A DNA stretch of 64,000 nt from Apiosordaria backusii (lineage: Eukaryota > Ascomycota > Sordariomycetes > Sordariales > Lasiosphaeriaceae). Both the position numbers and the translations under genes were made by a program. How positions within the stretch are numbered: the stretch's first letter is position 1; every line of letters starts with the position of its first letter. Shown piece after piece: positions 34,901-45,746 of the stretch. The notes beneath the pieces were generated by a model. That model saw only the letters and a list, made by a program, of their open reading frames with translations. It had not been told where the DNA came from and ran no database searches. The stretch covers positions 620,001 to 684,000 of the forward strand of contig JAUKTV010000017.1 of assembly GCA_030549205.1 (NCBI GenBank), given 5' to 3'.

Positions 34901-37043
34901 TATAGTATATATCTCCGCTAAAGATCGAACTATAGGTCTTAAGCTTACCTTTTAAAGAATTAAAGAAAGACTTATAGTTATTTTAAATTATTAGACCTAT
35001 TTAATTTACTTAAGTTTAAATAAAGTTATTAAAATTAACTTTATTAAATTTTATAAAGACTTATTAGCTTAGATTATAGATCCTTTAAACTTTATAGGTC
35101 CTTTAAAGGTCTTTAATTACTTTAATAAATTAAAGGAGGATATTACTATTTAAATCCTTAAGCCCTCTATTTATAGCCTTTTTTTTCTATTAATTACCAA
35201 TTCTTTAGTATTTAAATTATTCCCTATACTACCTACTCAATCGCTACTTAAGCCTATAATTCTAATACTTACAATACCTTCTATTACTATTAAGATCCCT
35301 CTACTTTAAACTTTATAAAAGTAATGTAAAGAATTTATACCTATAAATAATATAGATTATAGTAAGTTTATTTTTTATTTAATTTCCTATTATAAAGAGT
35401 ACTATTTTATAAAGGCCTTAAAGCTTAATACCTTTAAATAAACTTTAAAATACCTTAAAAAGAAGTAATAGTTATAAACTATCTTTATTAAATTATACTA
35501 ACTTCTTATTACTAAAACCTTCTATTTTATCTACTAATCTTAAATTAAAAAAAAGCCTATTATAAACTACTAAGTCTTTAAGAATAAAAAGAATTTACAA
35601 GGTATTATAGTAAAATTCAAAGCTTAATTAATTACTTAGGATTTCTAATAGGCCTTTAAAATCGATTTCGAACAAACCTATACTTTTATTATAAAGCCTC
35701 CGACTTAAAAAATTATACTAACCTTTACAATTATATTTAATTAGAATTTAAAGCAAGTAGACTTTATAAAAGCCTTTTTAAACTTAAAAACCGATTTTAA
35801 TATCTATATTGAAATTCTATAGGGACTATTTAAATTTGCCTATAGTAATGCTAGTACTATAATATTATTAAAAATAGCTAAATAGGACCCTATTAAGGAC
35901 TAAATTATCCTATTAAAGAAATCCTTATATAGCTTAAAGTAAGCTTCTTATCTTTAATAATAGAAGGTCTTTATAATAACTTAAGCTTTAAATTTCAAGC
36001 CTTTTATTTCCAATATAGTTACCTATTTTTACTTAAACTATAAAATCTTCATTATTAGCCATATTAACAACTACTTAATTATAAGCCTTAAACCTCTATA
36101 GCTTTAAGCCTTAAAAAACGCTATAAAGGAGTACTATAATATTAAAAATTTAGGTCCTACTTACTACTTTCTTAATATTTAAATTAAACGCAATAGGCCT
36201 TAATAGCGCCTCTAAATCTATTAAAAGGCTTATATTATAAAGGCAGTTAAGTACTTTAAAGTTAATACTAAGTTAACTTTCCTTCTATTAAGCCCTAGAA
36301 TTATAAATAAAGATAATAGGCCTAAAACTCTTATAAATTCTTCTAATTAATACTTATATTAATAATTAATTAATACTTCGATATATACTATAGTTTAAAT
36401 TAAACCTAATATAGCCTTTAACGTTTAGTGGCTTTTATAGCACTTAATATAGCCTACTAATACCTACCTAAAAGTTATAAAATTACTACTTTCTTATTTA
36501 TATTTTAATATTTATAGCACTATTAATTATAGCTTTAATAGTAATTTAAAGCCTATTAATTTCATTAACAGTAATTAAGTTAGGTATAAAGAAAGCGCTA
36601 AATCTATTTACAATTAGCTATTTACTTTAATTAAAGAACCTATTAATTGAAAATTTAAAAAAACATTTACTATATCCTTTAGTACTTTAAAGGCCGAATA
36701 TATTAGGCTTATTAAAAGCCTTAAAAAAACTATATAGTTTAGAGGTCTTTTTTAAAAATTTTCTAAGCCTATTATAAGCCCTACCCCTCTATTATATAAT
36801 AATCAAGACTTTATTACTACTACTTACAATAATAAGTATAATTATCAAACCAAACATACTCTAATTTAATTTTAAAAGGTTAAAAAGGCTATATTTACTA
36901 AAGTTATTACTATAACTTACCTTCCTATAGAGAAGATGCCTATTAACAGCCTTACTAAAGCTTTACCGATAGTGCTATTTAACACCTTCGTCTTACTATT
37001 AAACCTTTCCAAACTCTTTTAATTAATACTATGCATTATAGTT

Positions 37044-37053
37044 ATAAAAGGGA
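37044..37053 (+). promoter_or_regulatory. Polypurine tract
   Basis: Purine-rich ATAAAAGGGA immediately upstream of the 3' LTR, the expected plus-strand priming site. Confidence 0.6.
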
Positions 37054-37698
37054 TGTTAAAATATAGCACTTAATTATAAACTTTATAGTATATTTTAATC
37101 TATAACCTATAAGGCCAATAATAATTAATAGTTTAGAATCACAGTACTTACCAATACTCTACTATAGCAATTGTAATAATCTTTAAACCCCTAAAGTAAC
37201 CCGAAACCCTAGGCGGTTAATGTACTATAATAGTAAAACGTTAACGCCTTATACCCTATAATAGCTTCCAGTTAATATACTTAACAGTTAAACTTAGCTA
37301 GCTAGCCAAATCTATAGCTAACGGACTTAATAGGCATTCAGGCCCTGTAATTAGCAGACTTAACAGGCATTTAGGCCTTAGAATGGAGAGAGGTTTGGAA
37401 AGTAATATAGGGTTAAAGACCTATAATAGGTCTTATCCCTTGTAACTATTCACTGTAATATTTACTTAATTAATAAGTTAATTCAATATACTAGTTTACT
37501 ATATCTTATAGTGCCTTATAAACCTATATTATAGTATCTACCTTCTATATATTACAGGGCGTCGCCCCTATAATCTATATTCCTTCAGTACTTAATTACT
37601 ATCATATACTATAGATAAAGCCCTTTTCGCTTTCAGTATTCTGCGCTGTTCCCTATATAGGTCTATACTTATAGGCCTGTGAGACACCTATCTTAACA
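37054..37698 (+). repeat. 3' LTR of the copia element
   Basis: 645 bp, begins TGTTAAAATA, ends CTTAACA; followed by TATAC at 37699-37703. Confidence 0.85.
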
Positions 37699-37703
37699 TA
37701 TAC
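37699..37703. repeat. Target-site duplication (right), TATAC
   Basis: Matches 31309-31313. Confidence 0.85.
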
Positions 37704-38458
37704 CTACTGACTAACGTATAGTACCTTACATACCCTAGTAGGCAGATAGGCTAAAGTACAGCTTAGTTACCCTCGAGGTTTACTAAACCCTATAAACCAC
37801 TTACTAAGCCCTCTATAGCTTTTAACTTATAGAGCCTATAGGCCTATAATTTAATATAGTAGTAATATACCTGCTTAACTATAGGCCTACTAATTCTAGG
37901 CCAATTTAGCCAGTCTAGTAGTTAGCTATAGGTCTTTTAGATAGCTAAGTTAGTATAGTTCACAGCTCTCTAATAATCGACTTATGGTTATATAAAAGGG
38001 TTGTAAAACCTAGCACCCTTAACCTAAAAGTACAGGTTATCATAGGGTTAGGGTTAAGCCACTTATACTGCCTATAGTAGTAGGCTTTAGTAGCCTAAAT
38101 ATAAAATTACAGACGGTTTGGCCTACTGGTTAGTAAGATGCAGGCCTTTAAATAGCCCTACAGTAAAGTAAGGTGCTGGGCAAGTGCCGGGTAACTGACA
38201 GGTAGGCTTTCCAACTTAAGCTTCCACCACGTAGTATAATAGCAGCCACCTATTGTAAACTTAGGCCTTACTGGGACCTAGTTTAACAATATTAAATCTA
38301 TTTTAAAAGTAAGGTATTTCGGTATTTATTTTATTATAAAGCTACGGCCTAAGTCATTTCCTTTCTTCTTTTCCTCTTTAGATTAAAATCCTATAAATCA
38401 GCCATTACTTACTTATGCCTTACCTTACGTGATACGCTGCCCTTGTACTTACTATAAG

Positions 38459-38475
38459 TTTTTTTTTTTTTTTTT
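38459..38475. repeat. Poly-T run of 17
   Basis: Uninterrupted T run in the AT-rich island; could be the poly-A end of a minus-strand non-LTR element, but no other support is seen. Confidence 0.6.
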
Positions 38476-39060
38476 AATAATACCTATTTTATTTATATTA
38501 TATTTATTCTTTTATTTTAATTTAAGTTATAGTATTATAGAAGTTAAGGAATTTATTAATATTATTAAACGTAGTTTTATTAATTTTAAAATAGTTTATT
38601 TTTTTTTTAACTTTATTTTAATTTTTAAGTAATAGCTGATAAAGTAGGTAATTTTATGTTTATTAAAAGGGAGTTTATTTTAATTATTTAATAAAAATTT
38701 AACTAGGGCTTTTATATTTATATAGGTAAAAGTATAGTTAAAGCTTTGATATTTATATAGGTAAGAGTATAGTTAAGGTTTTTTTATTTAAAAGAAAACT
38801 TTTATGAATTTTTATAAGTAAGTTTAATTAGAAGTATACTATTAATATGGTATTAAAGTATTAACTTTAGAACTTTATATTTATTAGTTATTTTATATAG
38901 TTTTATATTTGCGTTAACATTTAATTCAGTATTTTTAAGGTTATTTTTAATATAAAAAGGTATTGTTAGATTATTAAAGAAAAAAAGAAAAAAAGAAAAG
39001 CTTTATCTTTAGCGTTATAGGAAAGAAAATAAAATACGGGGGCTATTATGGAAGGTAAGG

Positions 39061-40233
39061 ATTTAAAAGAGTTATCTGTGGATTTAGGGGCTGAAGTTTA
39101 ATAGGGAAAGTAGCCTAGAACTATGGGTGGTCTATAACCTTGTGGTCTAACCTAGCCGTCGATCTTTCAAAGAGGTCAAAGAGTTGTTAAAAAGCCACTC
39201 AAGCAATCGGCTAGATCTACCAAGCCTTTAAATTGACGTGGAAGTGTTGCAAGAAGGCTGCGAGGGTTTCAGAAGCCCCCTCTCATTTCATTAACCTATT
39301 CTAGATGTTTTTCGCAAAACCAACAGCCTCATTACTCAATTCAAGGACCTGGTCAGTGCTACAAGACCCTTGACTGCAATTCCATGCCGGTCCGCTGGGT
39401 GCCAAATGGAATTGCAGAATGGTGGAGCGAAGCTCCGATGCAAGACCACTGAGCTGTGTTTCGGCCGACAGCCACCACCGCCGACGGCCACAACACGGCA
39501 CACTTTACGTCATGATCTTCGTCGATTTCACAACTTCTACGTGGTTATGCCTTTCTTCAGATCTGCCGTTCATAATATCGGGATTCTTTTCCTGCGTCCA
39601 TTTGGCCGAGGAAATTCGGTGCGATACATCGAAATCTGACCAATAGGCATCCAGAGAACTTTTGGTCGCCAAGACTTGCCACGTTTAGTTGTTTGGCTTA
39701 CAGTAAGTAAAGCGAAGCTCCAGCTACAGCTTCCATCTTAACAGATTCCAGCTCAGTGTCTTGATTGGGGCTTCGCTCCAATCTTCTCTACAGAAACACA
39801 CACTACCTACTCTAGCCTAGAAAGCATCTAGAATATTCGACTTGATTAGAAGAGAAAAGACTAGATAAAGAGTAATGTAAAAGCTCTGGTAGTGTATAGA
39901 TGTGCTTATATATATATGTGTGTGTGTATGTGTGTGTATGTGTGATGGCCTAACCTATAGAAGTAGCCTAAGAAACCTGGTCTAATGTTTAACAACTCGA
40001 CCCAGAAACCTAACCCAGATAATCCATATCTACATTGAAAACGGCCAGAATTTTCCTCATCCTATTTACTCACTCCTTGTCTTATTTATATTCCTCCTCT
40101 CTAGCTTTTTCATATAGCCAGAATCAAGTATCCAACATCAACCCGACCACCCCCATTCCATCCCTATCCGTTTGCTCCCACTTTCTCCTCCTCCTTCTAC
40201 TCCTTCTTCTCCTCTTCTCCTCTTCTCCTCTTT
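39061..40233. other. Normal-composition spacer, no gene seen
   Basis: Composition returns to normal near 39110. No gene recognised. CT-rich DNA runs from 40180 to 40256, overlapping the acidic C-terminal codons of the next gene. Confidence 0.45.
39907..39944. repeat. TA/TG microsatellite
   Basis: Run of (TA)n followed by interrupted (TG)n with two TATG interruptions. Confidence 0.8.
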
Positions 40234-41304
40234 CTACTCCTCATCTTCCTCCTCCAAGTGAGCCCCCAACAGAGCGGCTAGCTCGTACGACTTACTCCGT
40301 GCGTAGTCTTGTGTGTTACGGATCAGTTCTCGGCCTCTGTTAGGATAAGAAAGCAGGCTCTGGCGAGCCACTAGGTTCTGGTGATACTCTCCATCTTGAA
40401 AATGGTGGGCAAACACCTCGGCACATTGGCCATCGGTCGCACAGGTAAATACGGCGGTCTCCTGGGTCGCCTTGTCGACGATGTGCTGGGGAACGGTAGC
40501 CTGAGCAAGCGAGCGGTTCCGTGCGTTGACCAAGGTAGCCCCGTCGTACGCAGCCTGGTACACAGCTTGGTGGAAGTTACCATCTCTCCGCTTGAATTCG
40601 GCGGCAAAGTGAGAGAAAGCAAGAGAGTCGGTATTCCTGTAGAGACCATGGCCTTGTAGGTGATTTGGAAGAGTCTCTGTATAAAGGCCTTCCAAAATAT
40701 CAGGAACAGGGTGAGATAGCTCTTTGTTGAAGTCCTGCTTAGGAATCTGAGTAATGGCTCTGCCGCTCATACGGCCATAGTGGAGGCTATTGGTATTCTT
40801 CATAATGTTTGACTGGATAAGATATGATCCTGTTGACTCGTTGAAAGAACGGGATATATCGCGGTGATATCTCTGATGTGCCTTCTCTGATGGCTGTGCG
40901 CTGCTGCGGCGTCGGGCAAGTTGCTGTTGAATGGTATAGAGGTCAGGAGGTGGTTTAGAGGCCGAAGGGTCCAAGATGCCGTTTTCGTATGGCTGTTGCT
41001 CAAACCCGGATGTGGTTGTGGACAACTTCTTCATCGTGTCGCTGTCGCTCTCGAAGAGGTAGGCACTGTCGTTGTCGTTGTCGTAGTCGTTATTGGTATC
41101 GCCATGGAGAGAGTTGAGAAGAGCCAAGTTCTTTCGGGTGAGCTGGAGAGTGGTTTCTGTATCCCCAACCTTGTCACCACCGCCGGCGCTGCGCCTGAGC
41201 AGGGGGATTTGCATATCCCCGTCAGCAGCGTCGCTGGCCTCGTGCTCGGCCGTGATGGTTGATACATCAGCACCGTCGCTGGCCTCTCGTGTTATGGCAG
41301 CCAT
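40234..41304 (-). CDS. Uncharacterised fungal protein
   Basis: One uninterrupted frame. ATGs at 41337 and 41304 (MAAITREASDG) are both possible; I chose the second because the stretch before it is compositionally unlike the rest. The N-terminal third is acidic and disordered (repeats of Asp/Asn, NDYDNDNDS). A Gln/Arg-rich segment follows, then a better-ordered C-terminal part with SFNESTGSYLIQS, LPNHLQGHGLYRNTDSLAF, HFAAEFKRRDGNFHQAVYQ and VYQAAYDGATLVNAR, ending in an acidic LEEEDEE tail. No signal peptide or membrane segment. The ordered half looks like a conserved fungal domain of unknown function. Not decayed. Confidence 0.7.
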   Translation of the reverse strand: MAAITREASDGADVSTITAEHEASDAADGDMQIPLLRRSAGGGDKVGDTETTLQLTRKNLALLNSLHGDTNNDYDNDNDSAYLFESDSDTMKKLSTTTSGFEQQPYENGILDPSASKPPPDLYTIQQQLARRRSSAQPSEKAHQRYHRDISRSFNESTGSYLIQSNIMKNTNSLHYGRMSGRAITQIPKQDFNKELSHPVPDILEGLYTETLPNHLQGHGLYRNTDSLAFSHFAAEFKRRDGNFHQAVYQAAYDGATLVNARNRSLAQATVPQHIVDKATQETAVFTCATDGQCAEVFAHHFQDGEYHQNLVARQSLLSYPNRGRELIRNTQDYARSKSYELAALLGAHLEEEDEE

Positions 41305-42164
41305 GGCGACGGTGAAACGGTGATGGTGAAACGGCAATGATGAAAGAAGGTGAAAGAAAGAAACGGTTCTATGAAACAGAGAGAGGAAGAAAAATGGTCA
41401 GAAAAAGGAGTGATGTGCGGGAGGTAGAGAACAAAGAAACAAGCTGGTGCTTTATCTATTGGCAGAGCGTTGCGTGCGTGAGCGTGATGTAAAGGCCAAA
41501 GCGCAAAGGCGCCATAATGTTTCTGTTGTGAGTAGTCCTTTGTTATCCTATAGGAGGTTGAGACAGAGTCGCGCAAGGCTAGGCCATGGCGATCAGGTGC
41601 TGCCCGTCTTGCGGCGGATACTGGAGGGAATGAAATGATGGATCATGAAAGACAGAGTCGGCGTATTCAGGGGCATCCCGTCTCTTACGAGAAGGGCGGC
41701 TGCCATTTTTCTGGGAGAAGGGTATGGAAGCTGAGGCAAATTTGTTTACCTAGGTTGGCGGCCGGAGGGTAGGCACCAATTGCGCATCATCCGAAGCGCG
41801 TGCTTCCGCTGGTGTGCGTCAAAACGAGCGTATCAGGGAGAACCATGAGCAGCTTCCCCCGCTGCTTCAGATCTCCAACTTCATTAAAAAGATACTGAGA
41901 TTATCGATGGTATGGTATTGGAAGGGAAAGTGGTGGAAATAGGAGCATAATGTGAGGTAATGGTTTAAGAGGATGGCGCATGACTTTGTTGTATTTGTAT
42001 TCTTCTTTCTCTCTGTATTTCTTTCTTCACGTTATGCATCGGCAGTTCTTAGCATTCACGAAGACCATTCAATATTACATATACGTGGTGTCTGTATTCA
42101 TTAGACCTTATGTTTCTTCTACAACTTGATTCGTCTCGTTTCAGCTTCGCACCATTTACAAACC
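41305..42164. other. Divergent intergenic spacer
   Basis: No gene seen; presumably holds the promoters of the genes at 41304 (-) and 42165 (+). Confidence 0.5.
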
Positions 42165-42522
42165 ATGATGATCAGCAAAATGGACGTCGCCGCAAGAGGC
42201 ATGGACCTGACCAATACCGCATTCAAATCGCCTCTCCTACAGGTAGCCGTTTCCGTTGGCTCCGAATTGTGTGACTGGCTCACGCACGAACGAATTCCTA
42301 GAAAAGACTACCTTATGGCGATGGGACCAGCTGAGGGCTTTGCACAGCCCAACAGAAACGGACTCCAGGTTCTGGAGGCAGCACAGCGATGCTCCGAGGA
42401 AGTGACCAGTAAATTTGGAAAGTTTTTCAGTAGCTCTGGGGCATTGGGTCGAAGAATCATTCCGGATGAGTACCTACCATTCTGGGAATTTGAGCCGTCA
42501 AGTAGTGTTAACCTTGTTCAAT

Positions 42523-42964
42523 AGTGTCAACGCTGCAAACAGTGTCAACAGGCTAGGCCTACTTATACCTACTGAAGACGTCTGGGCGTATCTGCTGTAT
42601 ACCCCCTATATGGTTCTTTCTTCCCGCCCCGGGCTTGTTTAATTAGCTACTGGCTTAGTGGCCTCGTGGTCGACCCTGCCGTCTACCCAGTAAGTCTTCC
42701 ACTGTTTAATAGGCTTGTGTTCAATCCTAGCTACGTCCTATTAACTTTTTTCTTTTCTAGCGTTTCTTTCCGGTGGTCTTCTACTGGCTTACCCACTGAC
42801 TCACCCACTCGCTCACCCACTGGCTTACCCACTGGCTTACCTACGGGCCTACCCACTGGCCCAGTTAACAGTGGCTAACTCAGTGGCCGGCTCAGTGGCC
42901 TGGCCCTGTAGCTTTTGAAGAATATAGGCTCTGGGGTGTTGACACTGTTTGCAGCGTTGACACT
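42523..42964. mobile_element. MITE-like element with 28-bp perfect terminal inverted repeats
   Basis: Outer ends 42523-42550 and 42937-42964 are exact reverse complements (AGTGTCAACGCTGCAAACAG... ). One base further out the arms continue as CAG/TAG, resembling hAT-type CAGTG ends. The interior has no transposase. It holds a 12-bp tandem repeat and pol III box-like sequences: TGGCTTAGTGG (A-box-like, about 42651) and TGTTCAATCC (B-box-like, about 42719). A possible target duplication is TTGTTCAAT/TTGCTACAAT flanking the element, imperfect. Confidence 0.65.
42783..42868 (+). repeat. 12-bp tandem repeat ACTGGCTTACCC
   Basis: About seven imperfect units inside the TIR element. Confidence 0.75.
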
Positions 42965-43905
42965 GTTGACTTAATTGCTACAATTTGGTGGGCAGGCACA
43001 ATCCCACTATACTGACACAATTCAACAGGGCCCACACCCGCTGTGGCACCTTCAGTGGATGGTGACGACTCAGACCTCGATTCTCGCAGATCATGACGAG
43101 GACTACGCCACGCAAACTTTCTGTAATCTTTTGGCACGACGAGATACAGCTCCAAACGCGAGGAGCCTCAGGTACCGTCTTATCTACCCGGTCATCTCCA
43201 AGGTTGTCAGCAGCATCCACCTACATACAACCAACATGGGATACGATTCAATGCCATTACCCGAAGGTCTGATCAATCTACCAAAATACCGCATCGGACC
43301 CAATGATCTCGCACTAGCCATTGAGTCGTTGAAGGAAAACGACACTCATGACATGGTTCTCGAAATGGACGGTTGCATCCCCGTCCTCATTGGCTGGGTT
43401 TATCATCACTGGGGTGGCCACCTTGTCATCGCTGCCAATTCCAGGAAGTTGGTCGAGGAGGACTTTGGGGGTAGCCCCGCCAAGCTCATAGTTATGGTGA
43501 CCAACTCACAAACACCTCACGTCAAGACGCAGGATAAGCGATACCGCATCAAGCGACGTGCCGCATCAAAAGGGTTCCCACCACAGGTCGCCAGAGGCAG
43601 TCCGATTCACACGGGGACTGCGACTGTCGAGACGACAAACAATGGGAGCGGCCGCTCACCTCTATATGAGATCCGAAATCCTTTCAAGACATTCAACTTC
43701 GACTTGAATGCAGACGAGAAAAAGACGGCACAAAAATATGATCAACAAGTGGTTCGTGTGAAGCGGTGGATCTCTTTGATTGGGCCAATAGCACCGCCAG
43801 ATAAGAGATAAGAGATAAGATAAGGACTTGTGACTGCCCTCACCCAACCACTTCAGGTATCATGACCACTCTCACCCTTTAACGTCAAGCAACACCAACA
43901 GAACC

Positions 43906-44860
43906 ATGCTCCTCCTCCTCCTATCCCTCCTCCACTCCCTCGGCCTCGCCGCCCCTTAACTGGGCACCTCCCCCTGGGGCCCAACTGTCTCCGCAACCAT
44001 GCTCCGCTCCGGCTGTCACCAGCTCGTAATCAACCGCATCGACCCCCTCGTCAACCCCGGCTCCCTCCCTTCCCCCCACCTCCACTAAATTGTCGGTGGA
44101 AACGCCTTCTACACCACCATGCCAGCCGACGGCACCGACATCTCCTCCCTCGCCAGCTGCACGACCTGCTCCTACTCCAAAAACCTCTCCAACTACTAGA
44201 CCGCCAACCTCTACTTCCTCGCCCGCAACGGCTCCTACAAACGCGTTCCTTAAATCCCAAACCGCTTACTCTTCGGCGATGACTTCACCACCAAAACATC
44301 CGGCGGGTTCGTAGTCTACTACGTCAGTGGCGAAATAGGTGACGTAACCGCTTTCAGACCCGGGTTCAGGATGGTAGTCGGGGATGCGGGCCAGAGAGAG
44401 AAAAAAAAGGGAGGGGTTGAATGGAATTAGACTTGTTTTCGGTGTTACATTGGCCCGGGGTTACTATAAAAAAATGTGTTGGGAGATAAGGAGTAAGAGT
44501 CATCCGGTTAGGATTCCGCAGTTGATGCTTAAGGTTTGTTGGACAATGTGATCATTGTCATTGGCGTTGGTGCTGACTTAAGAGCAGATTGTATAGGACA
44601 CCAGCCAATTCAGCGACCCTGATGAATGGCCAGAGGACGGCTCGCAACCTTTTGTTCTCAGCACTGGAGATACCACCGGCTATGAACAACATGGAGACTA
44701 CGTCTTTGGATGGAAGGGGGATTCACTGCAAAAGGCTATGGACGGAGTGCGCTTTGGGGCCAACTGCGATATCTTGAAGAGCCAGTCTTTAGAGGAGGCA
44801 AAGAAGTACAGTGTTCCAAGTCGGGTGGGGGAGGAGGTAGACGGATGTGACGGGAGTCTT
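43906..44860 (+). pseudogene. Decayed DUF1996 secreted protein gene
   Basis: Relic paralog of the intact gene at 49119. Matching blocks: a signal peptide of Leu-rich type from ATG 43906, RIDPLVNPG, IVGGNAFYTTMP, ISSLASCTTCSYS, YFLARNGSYKRVP, VTAFRPGFRM; then, after a missing middle part, GSQPFVLSTGD, HGDYVFGWKGDSLQ and VGEEVDGC. In-frame stops: TAA 43957-43959, TAA 44086-44088, TAG 44197-44199, TAA 44251-44253, TAG 44594-44596. Four of them align with Gln or Trp of the intact copy (CAA-to-TAA, TGG-to-TAG). The middle region holding the CWDG motif is deleted. The relic is uninterrupted at three splice sites of the intact copy. Confidence 0.85.
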
Positions 44861-45746
44861 TGTTTTACATTACGTTGTGAGAAGTAAGTGGGCTGACATG
44901 ACGTTAGGGCTCGACACACTTCCTGGTAATTCAGAGGTATGGGAACGAAAGTGATTGTGGGGTACCAATGGGTGTGTGAGTGGAAGCGGGCTCAGTCGAG
45001 GACGGAAGTTGCCAGAGATGATCCGGGACTTCATGGACTAAGGCGTGCTGGGCCGGCGGGACAATCAGCGCCCAATGCGTATGATTTCTCTAATCATGTG
45101 AAGCTCCCTCGAAATAGCTAAAGAGAGGTCCAGAGCTGTTGCCCAAAATAGGGGCAGCTGGGCGATCCCGTCTTAGCTCTAAGTGAGCCACTCAACGGAA
45201 TGAGCTCATCCGAATATCACTGCCGCAGTCCTTTTTCACAAGTCCGTTAAACCTAAAGTCAGCTCAAGCTTGAACAAACAACATGAAGGTCAGAGCTTGT
45301 TCAATTGACCAATGAGATCGAAAGTGTGCGGCATTCTCCGTCACCATGACAAAGAACATGACGCGCCAGAGCCACGGCCAGACACTTTACCCGGACGCAG
45401 CTCTCAGCCTCAGTCCTTGTTGTCGGGAATAGATTCCGACAGGGAGTTAGCAACGTCCCGCAACCGGTAACTGCCGCGGCCAGATGAGTCCACAGCCACC
45501 AAGAACAAGAGCGATCACGCCAGTTTAGGATAGACTTTCGGCTATGACCACAATAGATGTCGTTTTCTGGCTCGGCTGGAGTTGTCTGCTGTGTCGATAT
45601 GAGTATAAGACCTCGAGGAGATCCTGCAGAAGTTCCAATCCTGTTTGTCTCATTCTCATTACTCTACAAGCAAACAGTCACACAACAGGCAAACCTCAAC
45701 AACATCGATTAATTCCACAGTAATTTCCTTCGTCAGCTATCTCACC
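44861..45746. other. Intergenic, no gene seen
   Basis: No supported coding frame; the distal part is the upstream region of the repeat-protein gene. Confidence 0.5.
45604..45610 (+). promoter_or_regulatory. Possible TATA box
   Basis: TATAAGA 137 bp upstream of the first base of ATG 45747, a common distance for fungal leaders. Sequence-only call. Confidence 0.35.

Larger units (their letters stand above)
31314..37698 (+). mobile_element. Decayed Ty1/copia LTR retrotransposon
   Basis: Full-length element, 6385 bp, with two 645-bp LTRs (31314-31958 and 37054-37698), TG...CA ends (left copy ends TA, a CA-to-TA change) and a 5-bp TATAC duplication. A purine tract (AAAAGGGA) precedes the 3' LTR. 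The internal + strand still shows copia pol order with stops at many codons: a reverse-transcriptase-like part at about 35600-36200 and an RNase-H-like part at about 36300-37000, including the region between the last polymerase motif and the AEYI-type motif near 36700. Most damage is CA-to-TA or TG-to-TA. The element is certainly inactive. The 3' LTR looks slightly less mutated in places than the 5' LTR. Confidence 0.88.
28940..39060. other. AT-rich island with RIP-like composition
   Basis: Abrupt change to very AT-rich DNA dominated by TA, TTA, TAA and AGG/CCT remnants, with dense stops in all frames. This is the hallmark of RIP-mutated repeats in ascomycetes. It contains the copia element at 31314-37698. 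The older flanking repeats (28940-31308 and 37704-38450) still show long minus-strand stretches that read as degraded element-like protein, unassigned. Confidence 0.85.
42165..43811 (+). pseudogene. Uncharacterised gene split by a TIR element
   Basis: The left part (ATG 42165 to the stop TAG at 42522-42524) and right part (about 42975-43811) lie in the same reading frame. The left ends ...SSSVNLVQ; the right begins LLQFGGQAQSHYTD and continues through PLWHLQWMVTT, LPKYRIGPNDLALAIE, MDGCIPVLIGWVYHHWGGHLVI to a stop at 43811. Removing the inserted element would give one protein of about 400 aa. I recognise no domain; the predicted hydrophobic stretch CIPVLIGWVYHHWGG is short. The insertion introduces stops, so the gene is probably inactivated. 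Confidence 0.6.

Noticed and set aside
38429..38632. Phe/Ile-rich open frame in the AT-rich island
   Set aside because: It is a by-product of a poly-T run and TTA/ATT-rich DNA; no coding support.
39301..39646. Overlapping frames around 39.4 kb
   Set aside because: They overlap on both strands without any recognisable protein feature and sit beside repeat-derived DNA.
42640..42730. A functional tRNA gene in the TIR element
   Set aside because: A- and B-box-like motifs are present, but I could not fold an acceptor stem or find an anticodon arm; treated as pol III-like sequence only.
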